This document shows, piece by piece, positions 14,342 to 20,368 of a stretch of DNA of 34,132 bases; position 1 is the first letter of the stretch, and the number at the start of each line of letters is the position of its first letter. This DNA comes from JBARRO01 sp049644265 (GTDB lineage: Bacteria; Bacteroidota; Ignavibacteria; UBA10030), in contig JBARRO010000185.1 of assembly GCA_049644265.1 (NCBI GenBank), positions 1-34,132 on the forward strand. The letters are read 5' to 3'. The notes beneath the pieces were generated by a model, which saw only the letters and a list, made by a program, of their open reading frames with translations, made no database searches and had not been told where the DNA came from. The translations under genes were made by a program, and so were the position numbers.

Positions 14342-15472
14342 ATGACTCCCAAGCTTCGGGTCAAAGCAGCGATGGACCTGCAGGTGCCGGATCGGGTGCC
14401 TTTGATGTGCCAGCTGAGCATCGGTCACATGCTGCAGCAGCTGCGAGTTTCTCCCTCCGAATTCTGGCACGAACCCCAGGTATTTGCCGAAGGATTGATC
14501 AGGCTCCGGGAAATCTATGATTTCGACGGAATTCTCGTGAGCCTTCACGGCCACGACCGGCGCTGGAAAGACACGATCCTCGAACGAAAGCCAGCTCCCG
14601 AAGGAGGAGAAGAAATCCGCTGGAAAAACGGATCCAGGACGGTCTATCCCGTCGATGACCTTCCGCGGCACTACGCTACCGGAGATCAGAAAAAGCCTTC
14701 GTTTGAAAACTTCCGTTTGTCCGACCTTCCCCCAACACTCTCGTACATTCCGGTTTCGCAGGGGCTCTACTTCCCCATCGATCCCGCTCACAAGTTCGAC
14801 GTGTTTCATATCCTTTGCCAAAAAGTCGGAGCAACACACTCCATCCACGGCGAAGTGACTTCTCCATTCGATTACTTCCTTGATTTCTTTGGACATCAGG
14901 ATGCGTTGATGTATCTGATTGACGACTCTGATAAAGCCAAGAGGGTTCTGGATCATTTCACGACGCTCATTGAACAACTTGCCGTTGAGATGTGCGAAAC
15001 GGGAATCGATGCGATAAAGCTTTCCTCGCCGTTTGCGGGATCGGGGTTTATCTCTTCGGGATTCTACTCGGAATTTATCACTCCGTTTGAAGGTCGTATC
15101 GCAAGGGCTGTTCGGGCGAAAGGAGTGCATTTCTACACGCACACTTGCGGCGCCATCGGGGACAGGCTTGAGCTGATGTTCGATGCGGGCGTCAGCGGTA
15201 TCGAGTGTCTAGATCCCCCGCCGTTGGGAGACGTCGAGCTCGCGGACGCCAAACAACGGACCCGCGGTCGCGGTTTTATCAAGGGAAATATTGACTCGGT
15301 CAACAAGCTGTTGTTCGGAAGCGAACAGGAAATTCTCGACGACGCGCGGACAAGGCTGGAAGTCGGCAAGCAGGGCGGAGGGTTTATTCTCAGCACGGCG
15401 TGTTCCGTCGCGCCGCATGTTACCCGTTCGAAACTCCTGCTCCTCAGGGAGGCAGCCGAACGATGGGGATAG
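14342..15472 (+). CDS. MtaA/MtbA-like (UroD-fold) corrinoid methyltransferase
   Basis: 376-residue member of the uroporphyrinogen decarboxylase superfamily. It is not HemE: the HemE N-terminal RQAGRYxPE motif is absent (here DRVPLMCQLSIGHML). It has the zinc thiolate signature of cobalamin-dependent methyltransferases: His267-x-Cys269 in FYTHTCGAIGD and Cys354 in STACSVAPHVT, an HxC...C spacing of about 85, close to that of MtaA-type enzymes. The next gene, overlapping by 10 bp, encodes a corrinoid protein, so it probably moves a methyl group between that corrinoid and a thiol or other acceptor. No third partner (MtrH, MttB, MtaB) or corrinoid reactivase is seen nearby. Substrate unknown; acceptor could be coenzyme M-like, tetrahydrofolate or homocysteine. 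Confidence 0.85.
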   Translation: MTPKLRVKAAMDLQVPDRVPLMCQLSIGHMLQQLRVSPSEFWHEPQVFAEGLIRLREIYDFDGILVSLHGHDRRWKDTILERKPAPEGGEEIRWKNGSRTVYPVDDLPRHYATGDQKKPSFENFRLSDLPPTLSYIPVSQGLYFPIDPAHKFDVFHILCQKVGATHSIHGEVTSPFDYFLDFFGHQDALMYLIDDSDKAKRVLDHFTTLIEQLAVEMCETGIDAIKLSSPFAGSGFISSGFYSEFITPFEGRIARAVRAKGVHFYTHTCGAIGDRLELMFDAGVSGIECLDPPPLGDVELADAKQRTRGRGFIKGNIDSVNKLLFGSEQEILDDARTRLEVGKQGGGFILSTACSVAPHVTRSKLLLLREAAERWG

Positions 15473-16116
15473 TTCACAACATGGATTTGCTGTGCGCTGC
15501 TATCATTGAAGGCAAACACATCGTTGCGGAGGAGCAGACGAAACGACTCCTTGAGGTGGGCGCAGAACCGAAAGACATCCTCGATCGCGGACTTATGACC
15601 GCGATGAACACGGTCGGCGTGCGTTTCAAGGAAGGCCGGATATTTGTTCCGCAAGTACTCGTTTCGGCGCGGGCAATGAAAACAGCCATGAATCTGCTTG
15701 AGCCACTGCTTGCTTCGAGCCTTCACAAGGCACGGGGGAAGGTCATGCTGGGCACTGTGAAAGGCGATATTCATGACATCGGGAAGAACCTCGTCGGTAT
15801 CATGCTGCGCGGAGCCGGATATGACGTCATCGATATTGGCACTGGGTGCAATGCCGAAGATTTTGTTTCGCTGCACGAGCTCCACAAACCGGACGTTGTG
15901 GGCATCTCCGCATTGCTCACGACGACGATGATGTACATGAAAACCATCGTCGAGGAATTTGTGGCCAAGGGAATTTCCACTCCCATCATTATCGGCGGAG
16001 CCCCCGTCACGAGCCGGTTTGCGGACGAAATCGGCGCGGCGGCCTATGCCCGCAATGCGTCGGACGCGGTTGAGCTCGTCGGGTCGTTGATCCGGCCATC
16101 TACGGATTTCCCGTAG
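15463..16116 (+). CDS. Corrinoid (B12-binding) methyl-carrier protein
   Basis: 217 residues, the usual length for MtaC/MtbC-type proteins. An N-terminal helical cap domain (about 1-90; GAEPKDILDRGLMTAMNTVG, FKEGRIFVPQVLVSARAMK) precedes the Rossmann B12 domain with GTVKGDIHDIGKN (base-off ligand His104), the Ser/Thr region VGISALLTTTM and IIIGGAPVT. The start overlaps the end of the methyltransferase gene by 10 bp; AGGGAGG at 15446-15452 supports it (Met 15481 is an alternative). Translational coupling and family knowledge both indicate that it carries the methyl group used by the upstream enzyme. Confidence 0.92.
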   Translation: MGIVHNMDLLCAAIIEGKHIVAEEQTKRLLEVGAEPKDILDRGLMTAMNTVGVRFKEGRIFVPQVLVSARAMKTAMNLLEPLLASSLHKARGKVMLGTVKGDIHDIGKNLVGIMLRGAGYDVIDIGTGCNAEDFVSLHELHKPDVVGISALLTTTMMYMKTIVEEFVAKGISTPIIIGGAPVTSRFADEIGAAAYARNASDAVELVGSLIRPSTDFP

Positions 16117-16127
16117 CCTGCGATCCC

Positions 16128-16141
16128 GGATCTAAAGATCC
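16128..16141 (+). repeat. Hairpin after the corrinoid gene
   Basis: GGATCT and AGATCC form a short stem directly after the stop codon, embedded in an outer AGCCT...AGGCT pair. A T-rich stretch follows but no clean T run, so termination here is possible but unsure. Confidence 0.4.
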
Positions 16142-16199
16142 AGGCTATGTGTGTTTCCTCTCTGTTTTCCCTCAAGTTTGATAATTGCCACCCGCCCCC

Positions 16200-16215
16200 T
16201 TCTCACAAATGAGAA
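16200..16215. promoter_or_regulatory. Activator-binding site (UAS) for feoAB, perfect palindrome
   Basis: TTCTCA-CAAA-TGAGAA is a perfect palindrome (CTTCTCA/TGAGAAG if one base is added each side) centred 70 bp upstream of the -24 GG at 16277-16278. It is the best example of the motif in this window. A lone left half-site TTCTCA recurs at 16253-16258. Confidence 0.7.
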
Positions 16216-16275
16216 GAACGGACCATTGAAACCCGCCCCTTCCCCCGTTTTGTTCTCATTTTTGCTCCTTCCATA

Positions 16276-16291
16276 TGGCATAGTTGTTGCG
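16276..16291 (+). promoter_or_regulatory. Sigma-54 (-24/-12) promoter of feoAB
   Basis: TGGCATAGTTGTTGCG has TGGCA at -24, TTGC at -12 and exact 10-nt GG-to-GC spacing. Transcription would start near 16302, about 50 nt before the feoA start. With the perfect UAS palindrome 70 bp upstream this is the second-best sigma-54 promoter in the window. Confidence 0.75.
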
Positions 16292-16351
16292 CCCGGGATA
16301 TCAGAATTCAGAAAGAAATCGGGTATTTCAGCAACAGAAAGGACCTTTGTG

Positions 16352-16615
16352 ATGGTGACGAAAGCACGCGAAAAGGACGCAATTCCTCTGAATTGCTCCA
16401 CCGCCGGCCAGGCGATGCGCATTCAATCGCTTCCCAAGGGAAATGTGCGGGCGCAATTCATACGGTTTGGCATCCACGAAGGAGAAAAAATTCATTGCTA
16501 TGAGCGGTTGACCGGAGGGACGATTGTCATACGGAAAAATCGTCAACAAATCGCTGTAGGTCACAGATTGGCAAAAGAAATCATGGTCGTCGTGCTCCGC
16601 GAGGGAGAAGTTTGA
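16352..16615 (+). CDS. feoA: FeoA-like ferrous iron transport protein
   Basis: 87-residue SH3-like FeoA domain; the ATG at 16352 has AAAGGA eight bases upstream, and nothing upstream in frame resembles a protein. The conserved region reads RIQSLPKGNVRAQFIRFGIHEGEKIHCYERLTGGTIVIRKN in outline (fold begins near residue 23), ending with the usual LAKEIMVVV strand. FeoA helps FeoB in Fe(II) uptake. The stop overlaps the feoB start (TGATG). A 22-residue N-terminal lead is longer than in most FeoA proteins. Confidence 0.88.
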   Translation: MVTKAREKDAIPLNCSTAGQAMRIQSLPKGNVRAQFIRFGIHEGEKIHCYERLTGGTIVIRKNRQQIAVGHRLAKEIMVVVLREGEV

Positions 16616-18504
16616 TGTTTAGGATGGAAGAAAAAAACAAAGCAATTGTACACGTCGAGCAGCATCCTCATCGCGACCTCGCCTTTCTGGATAAGGAGCC
16701 GGGCAAAACGAAGGTTGTTCTCGTCGGAAACCCGAATGTCGGCAAATCGATCCTGTTCAACAAGCTGAGCGGGGTCTATGTCGATGTCTCGAATTATCCG
16801 GGGACAACGGTGAGTCTCAACCGGGGTTCCTACAAACACTACGAAGTGTTTGACACGCCGGGTGTGTACGGTGTTTCTTCGTTCAATGATGAAGAAAGTG
16901 TCGCGCGGGACATCATCCTCTCGGCAGATGTAGTGCTGAATGTTGTCGATGCTGTTCATCTCGAACGGGACCTCTTTCTGACGCAGCAACTGATCGATAT
17001 GGGAAAGAAGGTCACGGTCCTCCTGAATTTCATGGATGAAGTGAAGAAGAACAAGATCGAAATCAACATTCCGCTCCTTTCGCGGTTTCTCGGCGTCCTG
17101 GTGATTCCCATTACGGCAGTGAAAGGAACGGGGTTCGAAAGACTCGACGAAGCGATTCAGTATGCAAAGGAAGGAACCCAGCGAGAGGGGCTTCATTCTT
17201 CCCTCCACACAATGCTTCGATCGGTCGGATCTCAGGCAGAAGCGCTCCTGGTGCTCGAAGGAGATCTGGTAGTATCCGAACGTCATGGCATTCCACCCGG
17301 AAGAAAGCAGGAAGAGATTTACATAGGACGCCGCAATCGCGTCAATTACCTCGTCAACCTGGTGTGGAAAGATTCTTCCCCGCGGTCCAGATTTTCCGAC
17401 CTTCTCGGCCGCTGGTCGCTTAAACCGCTGACGGGAATCCCCCTGCTTGCCGGTGCACTCTATCTCACCTATTTATTTGTCGGCAAAATCGTTGCACAGG
17501 ATATTGTGACCTTTACGGAAAAAGAGATTGGTGTGAAACTGTGGGAGCCGTGGATTCGCGGGCTTGTTACGGATCTTCTTCCCGCGTCTTCCTGGTTGAA
17601 CACGTTGCTCGTCGGTGAGTTTGGCGTCATCACCATGACGACCACGTACCTCCTGTTTCTGCTTCTTCCGCTCGTTGTTGCGTTCTATCTGACGCTCTCC
17701 ATCATGGAAGACAGTGGGTACCTGCCAAGACTTGCGACAATGGTGGACCGCGTATTGAGTTTCCTGGGATTGAACGGAAGAGCCGTCATCCCCCTGATTC
17801 TCGGGTTCGGTTGCGTCACCTCGGCGACCATCACCACGCGATTACTCGGCTCCGAGCGGGAAAAGACCATTGCAACAACAATTCTCCAGTTTGCTATTCC
17901 ATGCTCAGCACAACTCGCTGTAATTGCTGCCCTGCTCGCGGGCGCGGGATATGTTCCAATGGTCATCTATACCGTCGTGATTCTTACGGTCCTCATTGTG
18001 CTCGGCACGGTTCTGAATCTCTTGCTAGACGGCGAAACATCATCGTTGCTGCTCGATCTGCCGACGATGAGAGTCCCGAAAGTGTCCAATGTGCTGCGGA
18101 AAACCGCAATCCGCACGTTTGACTTCATGAAAGAAGCATCAGGATGGTTTGTGGTAGGAGCGCTGGCGGTGGGTGTTGCACAGTTGACGGGCGCCTTGGA
18201 AGCTGTCACGCGTGCCTTGAACCCCATCACCGTGCACTGGCTTCAGCTTCCGCCTGAAGCTTCAACGGCATTCATCATGGGTGTTGTCCGGAGGGATTTC
18301 GGCGCTGCGGGCCTGTACGGAATGGCGTTGAGTCCCATGCAGATTCTGGTTGCACTTGTTACCATCACGCTGTTCGTTCCCTGCATCGCATCTCTGATGG
18401 TAATGATGAAGGAGCGGGGATTGAAAGAAGGGCTGATCATTTGGCTGGGGACATGGGTTGGAGCGTTTATGGTTGGTGGCGTGGTTTCACAGATTCTTCT
18501 TTGA
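16615..18504 (+). CDS. feoB: FeoB-like ferrous iron transporter with divergent gate motifs
   Basis: 629 residues, shorter than the usual 700-770. The cytoplasmic G domain has G1 GNPNVGKS (38-45), G2 NYPGTTV, G3 DTPGVYG and NFMDE in the place of the G4 NxxD, followed by a short helical insert. The membrane part (from about residue 275) has two Gate regions. The first reads GFGCVTSATITTR where typical FeoB has GFGCNVPAIMATR, and the following CSAQLAVIAAL replaces CSARLPVY, so the Cys is kept but the Asn-Val-Pro and Arg-Leu-Pro parts are changed. This looks like a distinct FeoB subfamily. Start at ATG 16615 overlapping the feoA stop. Fe(II) uptake is the likely role, with transport of another divalent metal as an alternative. 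Confidence 0.88.
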   Translation: MFRMEEKNKAIVHVEQHPHRDLAFLDKEPGKTKVVLVGNPNVGKSILFNKLSGVYVDVSNYPGTTVSLNRGSYKHYEVFDTPGVYGVSSFNDEESVARDIILSADVVLNVVDAVHLERDLFLTQQLIDMGKKVTVLLNFMDEVKKNKIEINIPLLSRFLGVLVIPITAVKGTGFERLDEAIQYAKEGTQREGLHSSLHTMLRSVGSQAEALLVLEGDLVVSERHGIPPGRKQEEIYIGRRNRVNYLVNLVWKDSSPRSRFSDLLGRWSLKPLTGIPLLAGALYLTYLFVGKIVAQDIVTFTEKEIGVKLWEPWIRGLVTDLLPASSWLNTLLVGEFGVITMTTTYLLFLLLPLVVAFYLTLSIMEDSGYLPRLATMVDRVLSFLGLNGRAVIPLILGFGCVTSATITTRLLGSEREKTIATTILQFAIPCSAQLAVIAALLAGAGYVPMVIYTVVILTVLIVLGTVLNLLLDGETSSLLLDLPTMRVPKVSNVLRKTAIRTFDFMKEASGWFVVGALAVGVAQLTGALEAVTRALNPITVHWLQLPPEASTAFIMGVVRRDFGAAGLYGMALSPMQILVALVTITLFVPCIASLMVMMKERGLKEGLIIWLGTWVGAFMVGGVVSQILL

Positions 18505-18510
18505 CAGGCG

Positions 18511-18732
18511 ATGAGCATTCATAATGATCATCAGATACTGACGTTGGAACAAAAGCGGAAACAGGAGACACGGGTATGTCCCCAATGCCGGTTCACGGTC
18601 GATAATCCGTTCGTGGAGCGATGTCCCCGGTGTTTCGCGGCAATGCCGAAGCTGGAGTTGTACTGCAACGGCTGCATCCACAGTCAGGTCTGCCCCGTAA
18701 AAGTTGTATCATCCCCGTCACTTTCAAAGTAG
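18511..18732 (+). CDS. Small cysteine-rich zinc-ribbon protein in the feo operon
   Basis: 73 residues, six bp after feoB. Cys23, 26, 38, 41 form a zinc-ribbon pattern (C-x2-C-x11-C-x2-C: VCPQC, RCPRC), followed by Cys52, 55 and 61 (CNGC...C), a further possible three-Cys site. There is no membrane segment. FeoC proteins are small winged-helix proteins with a few cysteines, and this one is not similar, but it holds the same place in the operon. A role as an iron- or redox-sensing accessory of FeoB is plausible but unproven. The ribosome site is weak, so translation may depend on feoB. Confidence 0.72.
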   Translation: MSIHNDHQILTLEQKRKQETRVCPQCRFTVDNPFVERCPRCFAAMPKLELYCNGCIHSQVCPVKVVSSPSLSK

Positions 18733-18739
18733 AGGAACA

Positions 18740-20125
18740 ATGCAAGTCATTGATGACCGACTCCTCCAGCTTCTGAAACACTACGATAAACCCGGGCCAC
18801 GGTACACGAGTTACCCGACGGCACCGCTCTTTTCGCCCGAGTATACAGACAAGCGGTTTGAGATCGACGTCATTCACAACAATCATGAGAATGCGAGTCC
18901 GCTCTCGTTGTATTTGCACGTCCCCTTTTGTGACTCGCTCTGCTACTTCTGCGGCTGCACAACGGTGATCACCAACAACCGTGAACACATTCGGCAGTAC
19001 TGTTCGACGATCAAGAAAGAAATCTCAAGAATATCGGCCTATGTTCTGAACGACCGGCAGGTGGTGCAGATGCACTGGGGTGGAGGAACGCCTTCGTATC
19101 TCCGGCCGGAAGAAATCGAAGACCTCGGCCGCTTCATCGAGGACCGATTTTCGTTTGCGCCGGGCGCCGAGGTGAGCGTGGAAATCGACCCGCGGGAGCT
19201 GACGCGCGAACACCTGCAGGCATTCCGAAACCGCGGCGTAAATCGGATCAGTCTTGGCGTGCAGGATTTTGACGAGCGCGTCCAACGGGCGGTGAATCGT
19301 TTTCAACCCGAATCAATCACCATCCAGGCGATCAACTGGGCCAAGGATTTGGGAATCGGGAGTGTGAACATCGACCTGATCTACGGGCTTCCGTTGCAGA
19401 CGCTGTCGAGCTTCCAAAAAACTCTCGACCGTGTCGTTGAACTTTCGCCGAGCCGGATCGCGGTGTTCAACTTCGCCTATGTTCCGTGGATGAAATCACA
19501 CCAGAAACTGCTCCACCGCGAAGACCTCCCGTCGGCTGAGACCAAGTTGCAGCTGCTGAAAGCGACGATTGAAACGCTGACGAGTGCGGGGTATGAGTAT
19601 ATCGGGATGGATCATTTTGCAAAACCGGGAGATGAACTGGCTGTTGCACAACGCGACAAAAAACTGCACAGGAATTTTCAGGGGTACTCGACGAATGCAG
19701 GAGCCGACCTGTACGGTTTTGGGATGTCGGCTATCTCTCATTTTGGGAGTGTGTACGCGCAGAACGCAAAAACCCTTCAGGAATACCACAACGCGGTGGA
19801 GAACGGGAGATTTTCCACTGCCGTCGGTTATCGAATGACGAGGGACGACACAATCCGGAAGTTCGTCATCATGCGTCTCATGTGCGATCTGGAAGTGGAT
19901 AAGACCGAAGTCGAAGGGCTTTTCGGGATCATGTTTGACGAGTATTTCGACGAGTCTCTCGAGGAGCTTCAGGAATTTGTGCGTGAGGGATTGGTACGAC
20001 TGACGCTGGATCGGGTCAAGGTTGAGTCGGACGGAAGATTGTTCCTGCGCAATATCGCGATGTGTTTTGATGCCTACGTCAAGAAGTTGGGAAGGGAAAA
20101 ACCGATTTTTTCGAGAACGGTGTGA
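18740..20125 (+). CDS. hemN: Oxygen-independent coproporphyrinogen III oxidase
   Basis: Radical SAM enzyme of anaerobic haem synthesis, converting coproporphyrinogen III to protoporphyrinogen IX; 461 residues, as in true HemN. The SAM cluster motif is Cys64-x3-Cys68-x2-Cys71 (PFCDSLCYFCGC, with the extra Cys73 typical of HemN). Also present: the N-terminal PGPRYTSYPTAP, the MHWGGGTPSYL SAM-binding region, NIDLIYGLPLQT, NFQGYSTNAGADLYGFG and the C-terminal HemN domain. These features separate it from HemW-like chaperones. The ATG at 18740 follows TAGAGGAAC, 7 bp after the cysteine-rich gene, so it is probably co-transcribed with feoAB, linking iron uptake to haem synthesis. Confidence 0.95.
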   Translation: MQVIDDRLLQLLKHYDKPGPRYTSYPTAPLFSPEYTDKRFEIDVIHNNHENASPLSLYLHVPFCDSLCYFCGCTTVITNNREHIRQYCSTIKKEISRISAYVLNDRQVVQMHWGGGTPSYLRPEEIEDLGRFIEDRFSFAPGAEVSVEIDPRELTREHLQAFRNRGVNRISLGVQDFDERVQRAVNRFQPESITIQAINWAKDLGIGSVNIDLIYGLPLQTLSSFQKTLDRVVELSPSRIAVFNFAYVPWMKSHQKLLHREDLPSAETKLQLLKATIETLTSAGYEYIGMDHFAKPGDELAVAQRDKKLHRNFQGYSTNAGADLYGFGMSAISHFGSVYAQNAKTLQEYHNAVENGRFSTAVGYRMTRDDTIRKFVIMRLMCDLEVDKTEVEGLFGIMFDEYFDESLEELQEFVREGLVRLTLDRVKVESDGRLFLRNIAMCFDAYVKKLGREKPIFSRTV

Positions 20126-20161
20126 CGGGGATTTCTCTTCCCGGCAGGGAGTTGTGCCGCT

Positions 20162-20177
20162 TTCCCACGATTGAAAG
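20162..20177. promoter_or_regulatory. Candidate activator-binding site upstream of malic enzyme
   Basis: TTCCCA-CGAT-TGAAAG fits the TTCYCA-N4-TGARAA class except for the last base. Its centre is 80 bp upstream of the GG at 20249-20250. A left half-site TTCTCA follows at 20181. Confidence 0.4.
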
Positions 20178-20247
20178 CGATTCTCAGGAAAGAAAGTCTT
20201 CAAACGTGCCTTTCGTTTGATTACGCCAGTTTCTCCACAGAGCAGAG

Positions 20248-20263
20248 TGGCACATGGATTGTA
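20248..20263 (+). promoter_or_regulatory. Imperfect sigma-54-like promoter of the malic enzyme gene
   Basis: TGGCACATGGATTGTA has a perfect TGGCAC -24 block and TTG at -12 with correct spacing, but the essential GC is GT. It may be a weak or non-functional sigma-54 site. Transcription would begin near 20274, leaving a 95-nt leader before the ATG at 20369. Confidence 0.4.
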
Positions 20264-20368
20264 GCAAGTCGTCCGGCGTTGAGGATTCCATGAGATGGGA
20301 ATTCTTTCCGTCGTTTTGTTTAACACCCTTTGATAGTGTTCAGCATTGTCTATGGAGGCACATAAGCC

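Noticed and set aside
14342..15472. Uroporphyrinogen decarboxylase (hemE)
   Set aside because: HemE N-terminal motif is missing, zinc-thiolate ligands of corrinoid methyltransferases are present, and a corrinoid protein gene overlaps it.
20142..20159. CGGCA...TGCCG stem as a terminator after hemN
   Set aside because: Five base pairs only and no T run.
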